Source of the DNA: Kaistella montana
GTDB taxonomy: Bacteria; Bacteroidota; Bacteroidia; Flavobacteriales; Weeksellaceae
NCBI RefSeq assembly: GCF_024436175.1
Contig: NZ_JANFQP010000001.1
Location: forward strand, 930,001 to 994,000
Length of the DNA stretch: 64,000 bases
Direction of reading: 5' to 3'
Shown: in pieces, positions 8,481 through 17,865 of the stretch
Numbering within the stretch: the stretch's first letter is position 1
Layout of the letters: every line of letters starts with the position of its first letter
The notes under the pieces: generated by a model
What the model was told of the DNA's origin: nothing
Databases searched by the model: none
What the model saw: the letters and a program-made list of their open reading frames with translations, nothing else
Position numbers and translations under genes: made by a program

Positions 8481-9653
8481 TTAAAGATAGGTTTCCATGT
8501 CTTTATCACCGCGTCCGCTGAGACAAATCACTACTACATCGTCTTTTCCAAAAGCTTTCTTTTCCAAAATCGCCAATGCATGCGCGCTTTCCAAAGCTGG
8601 AATAATGCCTTCTAGCCGAGTAAGTTCCAAAGCAGATTTCAGGGCTTCATCATCATTAATGCTAAAAAATTTCGCCCGTTTTTCTTTAAATAAATTCGCA
8701 TGAAAAGGCCCAATTCCAGGATAATCCAACCCTGCAGAAATTGAATGTGGCTCGATAACTTGTCCGTCTTCCGTTTGCATCACCAAACTTTTACTTCCGT
8801 GCAAAACGCCCAAAGTTCCCAAAAAAGTAGTCGCTGCCGATTTGCCTGAATCCACGCCAAAACCACCCGCTTCAGCGGCAATTAGTTTTACATTTTCTTC
8901 GTTCACGAAATGGTAGAAAGTCCCTGCAGCATTACTTCCACCTCCAACGCATGCGATTAAGTAATCGGGATTTTCTCGACCAATTTTTTCTTTTAATTGC
9001 GCTTTTATTTCTTCAGAAATTACACTTTGAAATCTTGCTACCAAATCGGGAAACGGATGCGGACCTACCACACTTCCGATAATGTAATGTGTCGTTGTTG
9101 AGTTATTTATCCAGTCGCGTAACGCCTCATTTACCGCGTCTTTCAAAGTTTTCGAACCAGAAGTTGCAGGGATTACCGTTGCTCCGAGCATTTTCATTCT
9201 CGCAACATTTGGAGCTTGTCTTGCGATATCGATTTCGCCCATGTAAACGATACATTCCAAACCGAGCAATGCGCATGCAGTAGCCGTTGCAACGCCATGT
9301 TGACCAGCTCCGGTTTCTGCAATGATGCGTTTTTTACCTAATTTTTTAGCGAGTAAAGCCTGACCGAGTGCATTATTAATTTTATGTGCGCCGGTATGAT
9401 TCAAATCTTCTCTTTTCAGGTAGATTTGCGTCTCGTATTTTTCGCTTAAATTTTTCGCAAAATATAGCGGCGTCGCTCTTCCTACATAGTTTTTCAGCAA
9501 ATCCTGAAATTCTTCTTGGAATTCCGAAGACTCAATAATGTTAAGATAATTATTCTGTAATTCTTCGACATTCGGAAAAAGCATTTCGGGGACAAAAGCG
9601 CCACCAAATTCTCCGTAATATCCATTTTCGTCGGGATTTTTATAATTTTTCAT
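8481..9653 (-). CDS. trpB: Tryptophan synthase beta chain
   Basis: A 390-residue PLP enzyme that condenses indole with serine. The Schiff-base Lys91 lies in [14 protein letters not shown], and the glycine-rich phosphate loop [10 protein letters not shown] and the AETGAGQHG loop are intact. It should form the alpha2-beta2 channelling complex with the adjacent trpA product. Its start overlaps the end of trpF by 14 bases, pointing to translational coupling. Confidence 0.98.
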   Translation of the reverse strand: MKNYKNPDENGYYGEFGGAFVPEMLFPNVEELQNNYLNIIESSEFQEEFQDLLKNYVGRATPLYFAKNLSEKYETQIYLKREDLNHTGAHKINNALGQALLAKKLGKKRIIAETGAGQHGVATATACALLGLECIVYMGEIDIARQAPNVARMKMLGATVIPATSGSKTLKDAVNEALRDWINNSTTTHYIIGSVVGPHPFPDLVARFQSVISEEIKAQLKEKIGRENPDYLIACVGGGSNAAGTFYHFVNEENVKLIAAEAGGFGVDSGKSAATTFLGTLGVLHGSKSLVMQTEDGQVIEPHSISAGLDYPGIGPFHANLFKEKRAKFFSINDDEALKSALELTRLEGIIPALESAHALAILEKKAFGKDDVVVICLSGRGDKDMETYL

Positions 9654-10272
9654 AGAGTTGTTTTATTTTTTTTAAATCCTTTATTCCTGGCTCGGTTTCA
9701 AATTTTGAATTGATGTCGAGGGAAATCGGTTGAGTGTTGAGCGTTGAAAGTTGCTGGACGTTTTCCAAAGAAATTCCACCACTTAAAAAATATGGAATTG
9801 GGATTTCTAATTCGTTCAAAATTTCCCAGTCAAATGTTTCTCCGGTTCCGCCAAAAGCTTTGGAATCGGTATCAAAAAGAAGATAGTTGATCGTTGACAG
9901 TTGATGGTTGATGGTTTTTTGCAGTTCACCTGCAGTTTGATTTCCAATTCTTATGACCTTGATAATATCCATATTAAAAGGCAATTGAGTTTTCAAATTC
10001 GCAATATAATTTTCGTTTTCATCGCCGTGTAATTGAATGATATCAAGTTGAGCTTCCGAAGCGATTTCAACAATTCCTTTAATGCTTTCATTCACAAAAA
10101 CGCCAACTTTTCCGGTATGTGATATTTCAGCAATTTCCTTTAAAGTCAAATGATTCAGAACATATCTCGGTGATTTTTCATAAAAAATAAAGCCCAAAAA
10201 ATCTACTTTCAAAGAAATTAATTCCTGAATTTGATCGATTTTTGTTAATCCACAAACTTTTAGTTTCATCAT
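9640..10272 (-). CDS. trpF: Phosphoribosylanthranilate isomerase
   Basis: A 210-residue TIM-barrel isomerase of tryptophan synthesis. The KVCGLTK start motif carries the catalytic Cys, the [13 protein letters not shown] strand follows, and the catalytic Asp is in [17 protein letters not shown]. The product-phosphate site is [10 protein letters not shown]. It is a separate gene rather than fused to trpC as in enterobacteria. The ATG may be either of the first two Met codons (MMKLKV). Confidence 0.95.
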   Translation of the reverse strand: MMKLKVCGLTKIDQIQELISLKVDFLGFIFYEKSPRYVLNHLTLKEIAEISHTGKVGVFVNESIKGIVEIASEAQLDIIQLHGDENENYIANLKTQLPFNMDIIKVIRIGNQTAGELQKTINHQLSTINYLLFDTDSKAFGGTGETFDWEILNELEIPIPYFLSGGISLENVQQLSTLNTQPISLDINSKFETEPGIKDLKKIKQLYEKL

Positions 10273-10318
10273 TTAAATATATTCTAAAGCTATTTTCAAT
10301 TGGTAAATTGTTAAATTT

Positions 10319-11098
10319 CTACATTATTAAATTTGAAACAAATGTTTCAAACGCTTCTCCCGGATTTTCATTTTTCATAAAATATTCGCCCATCAAAAAG
10401 CCATCAAAGCCTTTATTTTTTAAGAATTTAAAATCCTCAAAACTGTAAATTCCACTTTCTGCGACAGATAAAGTTCCGGCCGGAAGAAGATTTTTCAAAT
10501 CCACAGAATGTTGTAAGTCTACTTTAAAATCTTTCAAATTTCGGTTGTTAATTCCCACCAAATCGATGTTTTTATTAAAATGGTTCAACTCTTCTTCGGT
10601 ATGAATCTCCAATAAAACTTCCAATCCTAAATCATGAGAAAGTTCCGTGAATTCCTTAACCTGCATCGGCGAAAGACAAGCCGCGATCAACAAAACCACA
10701 TCAGCGCCGATTGATTTTGCTTCATAAAACTGAAATTCATCAATCATAAAATCTTTCCGTAAAATCGGAATTTGAATTTCATTTTTAATTTTTAAAATAT
10801 CTTCAAAATTTCCACCAAAAAAATCAGAATCTGTTAAAACTGAAATTCCACTTGCCCCAAATTTTTCATAACTTTTCGCAACTTCCAAAACGTCTGATTG
10901 ATCATTAATGATTCCTTTGCTAGGAGATTTCCGTTTGAATTCAGCAATAATTCCGGATTTTTGGATTAATGTTTCCTTCAAAGAAAAAGTTCTTCTATCA
11001 AAAAAAACCGAATTTTTAAGGCTTTCCAAAGATTTCTGAGATTTTGAAACAGAAATTTCTTCTTTTTTTCTAGCTACAATTTGGTCTAAAATATTCAT
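10319..11098 (-). CDS. trpC: Indole-3-glycerol phosphate synthase
   Basis: A 259-residue TIM barrel that closes the indole ring. Visible family motifs are IAEFKRKSPSKG (catalytic Lys), ISVLTDSDFFGG, ILRKDFMIDEFQ (general-acid Lys), ADVVLLIAACLS, GINNRNLKDF and VAESGIYS. It starts one base after the trpD stop codon. Confidence 0.97.
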   Translation of the reverse strand: MNILDQIVARKKEEISVSKSQKSLESLKNSVFFDRRTFSLKETLIQKSGIIAEFKRKSPSKGIINDQSDVLEVAKSYEKFGASGISVLTDSDFFGGNFEDILKIKNEIQIPILRKDFMIDEFQFYEAKSIGADVVLLIAACLSPMQVKEFTELSHDLGLEVLLEIHTEEELNHFNKNIDLVGINNRNLKDFKVDLQHSVDLKNLLPAGTLSVAESGIYSFEDFKFLKNKGFDGFLMGEYFMKNENPGEAFETFVSNLIM

Positions 11099-11099
11099 C

Positions 11100-12086
11100 T
11101 TATTTCAATAGATTTTTTAAACATTGCAATGCTTTTCCACATTCCAAACTGTCTTTCGCCAATGTCAAGCATTCTTCATAATTGCCAAATTTTTCAGTGT
11201 TTTTCAAAGCCATTGCTGCATTGGCAACCACCACCGAATTTTGCTCATAAGTTCCGTTTCCTTCTAAAATATTTTTAAAAATTTGTGCAGCATCTTTCTT
11301 GGAATTTCCACCGAAAATGCTTTCCTGATCAATGTTTTTAAAACCTAATTCTTCTGCTGAAAAAATATATTCGCCCGTTTTATCAAAAATTTTGGTATCT
11401 GAAGTCAACGAAATTTCATCATAGCCATCGAGCGCATGAACGAGCAGAAAATTCTCCTTATTTTTTTGAAGCAAATACTGATAAATCCTCGCAATTTCTA
11501 AACTGTATACGCCGATCATCGAAAATTTCGGTTTTGTAGGATTGACAATCGGACCTAAAATATTGAAAAAAGTTCTCAAACCTAAACCTTTTCTCAAAGG
11601 CGCAACCGAACGTAAAGCAGGATGAAAAAAAGGCGCATGAAGAAAACAAATGTTGCTTTTGTCCAAATCCTGGCGTAAATCTTCGGAATTTGTTTTGAAT
11701 TGATAACCCAATTCTTCCAACACATTTGATGATCCCGAAATTGTTGAAACTCCATAATTGCCATGCTTTGCCACTTTCTGTCCGGCTCCCGCAACCACAA
11801 AACTCGCGAGTGTGGAGATATTGAAAGTATTTTTCCCGTCGCCTCCTGTTCCCACAATATCAACCAAATCGTGGGTTCCCAAATCTACAGGAACGGAAAG
11901 TCGGAGCAAAGCATCGCGAAAACCCTCCATTTCTTCGAGCGTAATGCTGCGCATTAAAAAAACGGTAACGAAAGCCGTGACTTCATTCTCGTTGAATTTA
12001 TTTTGGGCAATTTCGGTGAGAATAGCTTTTGCTTCGGCTTTTGAAAGCGTATTGTGATTGAATAAATATTGTAATATCTCTTTCAT
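11100..12086 (-). CDS. trpD: Anthranilate phosphoribosyltransferase
   Basis: A 328-residue enzyme that joins anthranilate to PRPP. The PRPP-binding loop GTGGDGKNTFNIST and the anthranilate-binding KHGNYGVSTISGSSNVLE segment are present, as is the nucleoside phosphorylase-like FNILGPIVNP motif. The N-terminal helical domain covers residues 1-65. Not fused to trpG, unlike in enterobacteria. Confidence 0.97.
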   Translation of the reverse strand: MKEILQYLFNHNTLSKAEAKAILTEIAQNKFNENEVTAFVTVFLMRSITLEEMEGFRDALLRLSVPVDLGTHDLVDIVGTGGDGKNTFNISTLASFVVAGAGQKVAKHGNYGVSTISGSSNVLEELGYQFKTNSEDLRQDLDKSNICFLHAPFFHPALRSVAPLRKGLGLRTFFNILGPIVNPTKPKFSMIGVYSLEIARIYQYLLQKNKENFLLVHALDGYDEISLTSDTKIFDKTGEYIFSAEELGFKNIDQESIFGGNSKKDAAQIFKNILEGNGTYEQNSVVVANAAMALKNTEKFGNYEECLTLAKDSLECGKALQCLKNLLK

Positions 12087-12110
12087 TTTTATTTTTTTTC
12101 TGTTCCCAAT

Positions 12111-12674
12111 TTAAGCTAGAAAATTTTCTAAAATCTGCTTTCCATTTGGTGTTAAAATACTTTCCGGATGATACTGAACGGCGTGAACATCGTAGGTTTT
12201 GTGTTTCAAACTCATGATCATTCCCTTTTTATCAACACTTGTAATTTCAAGTTCTTCGGGGAAATTTTCGGTATTTACCGCCCAAGAATGATATCTTCCG
12301 ACTTCTAAAGTTTCAGGCAAATCTTTAAAAAGCTTGTGCTCTTTAATTTGGGTAGATTCCGTGGCGACGCCATGATAAATCTCCGAAAGGTTGATCAAAG
12401 TACCGCCAAAAGCCTCCGCAATCGCTTGTTGACCAAGGCAAACTCCGAAAATGGATTTTGTAGGTGCATATTTTTTAATCAAATCCAAAAGAATTCCCGC
12501 CTCTTTCGGAATTCCCGGCCCTGGAGAAAGGATGATTTTGTCGTATTTTTCAATCTCTTCCAAAGAAATTTTATCGTTTCGGAAAACGTCAATTTTTTCC
12601 TTTACAATTTGTTCAATCATCTGAACCAAATTATAAGTAAAACTGTCGTAATTATCGAGGACTAATATTTTCAT
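12111..12674 (-). CDS. trpG: Anthranilate synthase glutamine amidotransferase component
   Basis: A 187-residue class I amidotransferase that supplies ammonia to TrpE. The catalytic triad is Cys79 (GVCLGQQ), His169 and Glu171 (YHPES). The oxyanion loop SPGPGIPKEAG is intact. Such subunits can also serve p-aminobenzoate synthase, but its position between trpE and trpD makes anthranilate synthase the main role. Confidence 0.95.
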   Translation of the reverse strand: MKILVLDNYDSFTYNLVQMIEQIVKEKIDVFRNDKISLEEIEKYDKIILSPGPGIPKEAGILLDLIKKYAPTKSIFGVCLGQQAIAEAFGGTLINLSEIYHGVATESTQIKEHKLFKDLPETLEVGRYHSWAVNTENFPEELEITSVDKKGMIMSLKHKTYDVHAVQYHPESILTPNGKQILENFLA

Positions 12675-12692
12675 ATTATTATTTTCAATTTA

Positions 12693-14114
12693 TTAAACTA
12701 ATTTTTCTGCTTTCAAAATTGCTTTTTTCAACGCGCCAAGTTTGTTATTTACTTCTTGAAGCTCGTTTTCAGGAGTGGATTTTGCCACAATTCCGGCTCC
12801 GGCTTGGTAAAAAAGAGTGTTATTTTTACTTAAAAAAGTACGAATCATAATCGCTTGATTGCAACTTCCATCAAAACCGACAAAGCCGATAGATCCACCA
12901 TAATAGCTTCTGGAAGTCTTTTCGTACTCATCAATCAGCTGCATTGCGCGGTATTTTGGTGCTCCGCTCAAAGTCCCTTGTGGAAAGGTTGTGGCGATCA
13001 TTTCATAAGGATTTTGATTGTCGGAAACTTCGGTCGTTACTTCCGAAACCATGTGAATCACGTGTGAAAAAAACTGAATTTCTTTCAATTTAGAAACCTT
13101 GGTATTTTTTCCCAAAATGCTCAAATCATTTCTCGCCAAATCAACAAGCATCGTGTGCTCCGCGTTTTCTTTGGCATCATTTCGAAGTTCTTCTGCGGCT
13201 TTCAAATCATCTTCCACATTTCCGGTTCGTTTGAAAGTTCCGGCAATCGGGTGAATAATTGCATTTCCATTTCTTATAATCAATTGACTTTCAGGACTTG
13301 AACCCATAAGTTTATAATCGCCATAATCGAAGAAAAATAAATAAGGAGACGGATTGATATTTCGCAAAGCCCGGTAAACATTGAACTCATCGCCCACAAA
13401 CTTCTGCTGAAATCTGCGGCTTAAAACCAATTGAAAAACATCACCTCGGAAACAGTGTTTTTTTGCGGTTTCTACTGAATTTTTGTATTCCTCATCGGTT
13501 AAATTGGAAGCTTCCTCTCCTATTTTTTGAAATGGAAAAATCGGTGCATTTTTTTGTTGGATTAAATTTTCAATGACGGAAATTTCAGATTTTAGACCTG
13601 CGATTTTATTTTCAATCAGGAACATTTCATCATTGTGATGATTGATTGCAATAACATACTGATAAAGACGGTAGCGCAAAAGTGGAATTTTATTTTCCTC
13701 AGAAATATCTTTGAATTTTATGTTTTCAAAAAACGGAATCGCATCGTAAGACGTATAGCCAAAAAATCCTTGCGCAGATTTTCCAATCGGTAAATTTGGT
13801 GTTTCGCAATGAAAAGATTGAGAAAAATCTTGCAGTAAATCGGTCAGTTTTTCCTTTTCGATATTGATTTTTCTTGCACTTTCCAAAGGAAATTTAATGT
13901 GGGCTTCGCTGTAATTTCTGATTTCAATTCCTGCGATGGCATTTACCGCAATAAACGAAAAATTATTATCAGTATTCTGGTTTCCGGCACTTTCCAGAAG
14001 TACTGTATCGCGAAATTGGTCACGAAGACGAAGGTAAATTCCAATCGGAGTAAAAAGATCGCTCAACGTCGATTTCACGGTAGTTTTCAGTTGGATATGC
14101 TGATTGAATTTCAT
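12693..14114 (-). CDS. trpE: Anthranilate synthase component I
   Basis: A 473-residue chorismate-utilising enzyme producing anthranilate. The N-terminal LLESAGNQ matches the tryptophan feedback site (LLES), so allosteric inhibition is likely retained. C-terminal catalytic motifs are PIAGTFKRTG, DLARNDLS, HMVSEVTTE, FPQGTLSGAPK and YYGGSIGFVGFDG. It is the first structural gene of the operon, 18 bases before trpG. Transcription into it is controlled by the attenuator at 14137-14270. Confidence 0.97.
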   Translation of the reverse strand: MKFNQHIQLKTTVKSTLSDLFTPIGIYLRLRDQFRDTVLLESAGNQNTDNNFSFIAVNAIAGIEIRNYSEAHIKFPLESARKINIEKEKLTDLLQDFSQSFHCETPNLPIGKSAQGFFGYTSYDAIPFFENIKFKDISEENKIPLLRYRLYQYVIAINHHNDEMFLIENKIAGLKSEISVIENLIQQKNAPIFPFQKIGEEASNLTDEEYKNSVETAKKHCFRGDVFQLVLSRRFQQKFVGDEFNVYRALRNINPSPYLFFFDYGDYKLMGSSPESQLIIRNGNAIIHPIAGTFKRTGNVEDDLKAAEELRNDAKENAEHTMLVDLARNDLSILGKNTKVSKLKEIQFFSHVIHMVSEVTTEVSDNQNPYEMIATTFPQGTLSGAPKYRAMQLIDEYEKTSRSYYGGSIGFVGFDGSCNQAIMIRTFLSKNNTLFYQAGAGIVAKSTPENELQEVNNKLGALKKAILKAEKLV

Positions 14115-14136
14115 GTTTTTGTTTGGATTTTTAAAT

Positions 14137-14171
14137 AAAAAAAAAGACTTTAACGCAATGTCAAAGTCTTT
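14137..14171 (-). terminator. trp attenuator terminator
   Basis: Minus-strand hairpin AAAGACTTTGAC / GTTAAAGTCTTT, 12 bp with one G-U pair and a 5-base loop. The T-run behind it is nine long counting the end of the stem. It lies between the leader peptide and trpE, ending about 23 bases before the trpE ATG. Its 5' arm can instead pair with a segment inside the leader peptide ORF (14217-14226), which would form an antiterminator. Confidence 0.9.
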
Positions 14172-14195
14172 TCAGTTTTTTGATAAAAAAAATTT

Positions 14196-14270
14196 TTACA
14201 CAAAAGAGCAATGCTCAAGACTTTGAAAGTTTTGAGGCCACCACCAGTTTGTATTGTTGATCGTTTTCAT
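14196..14270 (-). CDS. trpL: trp leader peptide with three consecutive Trp codons
   Basis: A 24-codon ORF (start ATG at 14268-14270, stop TAA at 14196-14198) beginning MKTINNTNWWWPQNFQ. The three TGG codons are at 14238-14246. The codons just after them (F-Q-S-L) contain CAAAGTCTT (14217-14225), exactly complementary to AAGACTTTG (14162-14170), the 5' arm of the terminator. A ribosome stalled at the Trp codons would leave this segment free to form the antiterminator. A ribosome running to the stop codon would cover it and allow termination. A TACATTTG element lies only 5 bases upstream of the ATG, so the leader mRNA may be leaderless. Confidence 0.92.
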   Translation of the reverse strand: MKTINNTNWWWPQNFQSLEHCSFV

Positions 14271-14275
14271 TGGTA

Positions 14276-14283
14276 CAAATGTA
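14276..14283 (-). promoter_or_regulatory. -7 promoter element (TACATTTG) of the trp operon
   Basis: Exact TAnnTTTG match just downstream of the preceding gene's stop codon at 14328 and 5 bases before the leader ATG. No clear -33 TTG at the expected 20-base spacing was found. Confidence 0.6.
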
Positions 14284-14327
14284 TAAATGTTTTTCAAAAA
14301 AACTACATTTTTTCAAAAATTTTTAAA

Positions 14328-15425
14328 TTATCCCATCACAGAAACGCCAATCAGCCTTCCAATACCGAAAGTTATTGCCGCCGCCAAAAGTCCGAAAATC
14401 ACTTGTCTCATTCCGGAAAACCAAATGCTTTTTCCTGTAAAAAGTGTGATTGCAGAACCAATTAAAAATAGTCCAATCGCACTGAAACCTGCGCTTAAAA
14501 GAACAGCTTTCGTTCCGCCCCAAAAGAAAAACGGAAGAACAGGAATTACGGCACCCACTGCAAAAAGAAAGAATGATGCTAAAGCAGCTTCCATTGCGGA
14601 GCCTTTTAGTTCCTGAACATTAATTCCCAATTCTTCCTGAACTAAAAACTTATGGGCCGAAGATTTATCGCTTATCATCTCTTCTGCCATTTTTTCTGCC
14701 TGCTGTTGCGGGATTCCTTTTGCACGGTAGATAAGGGCGATTTCTTTCTTTTCTCCTTCGGGATTTACTTCCAATTCATCCATTTCCAGCGACATTTGAT
14801 TTTCGTACACTTCTTTAGAACTTTGGACTGAAATCCACTCGCCAAGTGCCATGGAAAGCGCTCCGGCTAATAATCCGGCTAAACCGGTGAGCAAAACTTC
14901 ACTTTGCCCCGAAGTTGCCCCCGCAATTCCCATCACAAGAGAGAAATTAGAAACCAAGCCGTCATTTCCGCCCAAAACAGCTGCTCGCAACGCATTTCCA
15001 CCTACAGAACGGTGTCTTTTTTCAAATCTTGAAAGGGCATTTCCCGCAATTTTCGGATTGTTTTCTAAAATAGTTTCCAGAATTTTCACATGTGCGGTAT
15101 CTGAAATTGAGGACGGTGTTCCGGTATTTTTCCTTGCTTTTCCAATAGAAGTTGCCAGACTTTTTTCGGTATCCATTAATACTCCCAAAACATAGTCATA
15201 GCCAATGATGGAACCGATAAATTTCAAAGTTTTTGCCCTTCCCGAAGGTTTTGGTAATTGATTTTCATTGAGTCCTGACTTTTTTAGAAAAGCAACAGCG
15301 TGAGATTTCTCGATTTCGCTCATCTGCTGAAAGACGTCTTTCACATTCTGATCTTCTTCTTTTTCCGCTAAAAGTTCGTAGAGAAAAGAAGCATCTACCT
15401 CGGTTTGTATATTTTTTAAATTCAT
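14328..15425 (-). CDS. Ferritin-like / VIT1-CCC1 fusion protein (MbfA-like)
   Basis: A 365-residue two-part protein. Residues 1-145 form a helical rubrerythrin/ferritin-like domain with Glu/His-rich stretches (YELLAEKEED, EIEKSHAVAF) suited to iron binding. The rest is a VIT1/CCC1 transporter with about five membrane segments; its signature GGNDGLVSNFSLVMGIAGA is present. In alphaproteobacteria this architecture (MbfA) exports iron using the ferritin-like domain as sensor. Iron or manganese export is inferred here. It follows the czc genes by 75 bases on the same strand and could be read with them. Confidence 0.85.
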   Translation of the reverse strand: MNLKNIQTEVDASFLYELLAEKEEDQNVKDVFQQMSEIEKSHAVAFLKKSGLNENQLPKPSGRAKTLKFIGSIIGYDYVLGVLMDTEKSLATSIGKARKNTGTPSSISDTAHVKILETILENNPKIAGNALSRFEKRHRSVGGNALRAAVLGGNDGLVSNFSLVMGIAGATSGQSEVLLTGLAGLLAGALSMALGEWISVQSSKEVYENQMSLEMDELEVNPEGEKKEIALIYRAKGIPQQQAEKMAEEMISDKSSAHKFLVQEELGINVQELKGSAMEAALASFFLFAVGAVIPVLPFFFWGGTKAVLLSAGFSAIGLFLIGSAITLFTGKSIWFSGMRQVIFGLLAAAITFGIGRLIGVSVMG

Positions 15426-15500
15426 TTTTTTATGTTTTTAGTATTTAATAAAAATCATTTGCATTTAAACAAATTTACTGATTTTCAACCTCATCGAATC

Positions 15501-16631
15501 TTATTCTTCTACATTTTTGATGGCCATCAGCAAAGGGTATGCACCTTTAATCACAAATTTTCTTCTAGCATTTTTGGAATCGAAATTCAGAAGTTCGGTA
15601 AAACCATTTTCAGAATTGCCGATATTTACAGCAAACATTTTGTAAGTTCTTGGTTTTACTTCTTCGAAAATATACTGTTTGTTCTCCCAAGTTACGATGG
15701 CATCATCGGGAATGACAAAACCTTCTTCCGCATTCACTTCGACTTCCGCATTCATGAAAGTTCCGGGAATTAATAATTCATTTTTATCATTGAGGTCACA
15801 ATGTACAGTCACACTCCGGTCTGCAGCGAAATCTTTTCCGATAACTTTTACGGTAGCAGCATATTTTTTCTCCGGATTTTGGTTCGTATAGGCATATACC
15901 TGTTGTCCCATAGAAATTTTACCGAGGTCTTTTTCGAAAACTTTCAGTTCAAGATGCATCACATTATTGTTGATAATGGTGTAAAGTACTTCCGCTGGGG
16001 AAACATACTGACCCACTGAAACATTCACTGTAGAAATATATCCGGAAATAGGTGCGGTAACTGAAATACTCTTCTGAATATTTCCTGCATTGACACGTTC
16101 TGCATTAATCCCATAAGAACGCAGCTGTGAAGCAATACCGTGAACTGCAGCATTCTGATTTTGCGTCTCATTCAATGCTCGCTGCGTTACTTTGCTGGAA
16201 CTTGCTTGGTACTGATTGAGGTATTTTTGTCTTTCATAATCTTTCTGCGCATAGCTAAGTCCGGATTTCGCCTGAAGGTAATCCTGTTGAAGCTTTGCCA
16301 ATTCCGGATTTTCGACAACGGCCAACGTTTGACCTTTTGCGACATAATTTCCCGGCATAAATCTGGTCAACTTCACAATACCGCCGGACGGAGACGAGAC
16401 ACCTGACATCGATTGCGGTGGCACACCGATCTGACCAGAAAGCATGATTTTGTTGGCAATATTCAGGTTTCCGAGCGTTTTGGTTTCTATGCCTGCATTT
16501 TTCTGTTGCAAATCAGTAAGCGCAATCTGATCACCGGAAACAGCAAAAGTTTGTTTAGCTTCTGTCTCTTCCTTCTTTGAACAAGAGAAGATGAGCGCAG
16601 CAGTCACTATTATTGTTATGTATTTTTTCAT
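15501..16631 (-). CDS. czcB: RND efflux periplasmic adaptor (CzcB/CusB-like lipoprotein)
   Basis: A 376-residue membrane-fusion protein starting with a lipoprotein signal (MKKYITIIVTAALIFSC). It contains the biotinyl-lipoyl-like half-motifs (GGIVKLTRFMPGNYVAKGQ and GYISTVNVSVGQYVSP) around a coiled-coil hairpin, then beta-barrel and membrane-proximal domains. It should bridge the inner-membrane pump and the outer-membrane channel encoded just upstream. It is the last gene of the CBA cluster, 15 bases after the TolC-like gene. Confidence 0.9.
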   Translation of the reverse strand: MKKYITIIVTAALIFSCSKKEETEAKQTFAVSGDQIALTDLQQKNAGIETKTLGNLNIANKIMLSGQIGVPPQSMSGVSSPSGGIVKLTRFMPGNYVAKGQTLAVVENPELAKLQQDYLQAKSGLSYAQKDYERQKYLNQYQASSSKVTQRALNETQNQNAAVHGIASQLRSYGINAERVNAGNIQKSISVTAPISGYISTVNVSVGQYVSPAEVLYTIINNNVMHLELKVFEKDLGKISMGQQVYAYTNQNPEKKYAATVKVIGKDFAADRSVTVHCDLNDKNELLIPGTFMNAEVEVNAEEGFVIPDDAIVTWENKQYIFEEVKPRTYKMFAVNIGNSENGFTELLNFDSKNARRKFVIKGAYPLLMAIKNVEE

Positions 16632-16646
16632 TGATGATGATTTTTA

Positions 16647-17861
16647 TTATTCACCTTTTAAGGCTTTCAGTTCTATGATTTTTTCGTTAAAAAGTTTTTG
16701 AGCATCAATGTAGCGGCTCTGGATTTCAAGGCTCTGATTGACGAGCATGGTGTATTCCAAGTAGTCGATTTCGCCTTCCTTTAAAAGCAAATTTGCGGTA
16801 AACAGAATCGTTTCTGCATTTTTCAGACCTTTACTTTTGTAATATTCCAATTCGGATTTCAGTTTCTGGTATTCAGCGAAAGTCTTGGCGTATTGATTTT
16901 TAAAATTCTTCACAGCTAATTGATAATTATTTTCTGCGATCTGCTGATTCACTTTCTGACCTTCGATTACCGATTTCTGAGCAGAATTAAATACCGGCAA
17001 ACCAACACCAATCATACCGCTCTGGAAGCGTTTTCCGCGGTCGTAGAATCGCTCATCCGCCCCAAAACCGTATTGAGTAGCAGAGGTTACTCCCACATTA
17101 AAACTAGGTAAAAGCTTTGTTTTTTCAGCGTTTAGTTTAGCATTTTCAATGTTTTTCTGCTGTTCAAGCTGTTTCAGAACAATAGGATTTCCTTCATAAT
17201 CGTCATCATCGGTCAATTGCATGTCATAAAAACCACCTTTGCTGTTGGTATAAGTCTCCGCATCATTAATTAAATAATTAAATTGATATAGTGATACTTC
17301 CCTATCTTTTCTTAAATTTTGTAACTGAATTTCCGCCTGACTTCTGTAGTTTTCTGCTGTGGTTTTTTCAAGAATGTTTGTTTCTCCGGCGCGTAATCGC
17401 TGTTCCGCTCTCCGGTAATATCCAGAATAAATACTGTCGGCTTTTTCAAGAAGTTTCTGCTTTTCGTCCAGATAACCAAGACTGTTGTAAACCAATGCAA
17501 GATCCCGTTTCAAATACGATTTCTGAACATCCAAACTCAACATTGCATTTTTCCATTCTTCCATCAAAACCTGATTTTGGCTTTTGTAGAATTTCGGCAA
17601 CCGTAGTGTTTGGTGCACTGAAACAGCGTTGTCGACATAAGCAGAATTCATCTGACCGATTTCCGCGGTGATACTCAAAGGATCAATTACCGAAGCAGAT
17701 TTTTTAATCCTATCCTGATATTCTATTCTAAGTTGACCGGATGTGATACTGAGATTATTCTCAATGGCTTTCTCATGAGCAGTTTCCAGAGAAACTGGTG
17801 TCTGCGAAAAGACCCTGAAAATAAACAATATGGGTATGATGATTAGATATTTTGTTTTCAT
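16647..17861 (-). CDS. czcC: TolC-family outer-membrane channel (CzcC-like)
   Basis: A 404-residue outer-membrane efflux protein with a signal peptide (MKTKYLIIIPILFIFRVFSQ), two tandem OEP repeats and long coiled-coil helices. The start is placed at 17861, four bases after the pump gene's stop codon. An upstream in-frame ATG at 17984 would overlap the pump gene by 119 bases and place the signal peptide internally. It forms the exit duct of the tripartite pump. Confidence 0.9.
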   Translation of the reverse strand: MKTKYLIIIPILFIFRVFSQTPVSLETAHEKAIENNLSITSGQLRIEYQDRIKKSASVIDPLSITAEIGQMNSAYVDNAVSVHQTLRLPKFYKSQNQVLMEEWKNAMLSLDVQKSYLKRDLALVYNSLGYLDEKQKLLEKADSIYSGYYRRAEQRLRAGETNILEKTTAENYRSQAEIQLQNLRKDREVSLYQFNYLINDAETYTNSKGGFYDMQLTDDDDYEGNPIVLKQLEQQKNIENAKLNAEKTKLLPSFNVGVTSATQYGFGADERFYDRGKRFQSGMIGVGLPVFNSAQKSVIEGQKVNQQIAENNYQLAVKNFKNQYAKTFAEYQKLKSELEYYKSKGLKNAETILFTANLLLKEGEIDYLEYTMLVNQSLEIQSRYIDAQKLFNEKIIELKALKGE

Positions 17862-17865
17862 AATT

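Noticed and set aside
12855-13067. Plus-strand frame inside trpE
   Set aside because: It overlaps the conserved catalytic half of trpE.
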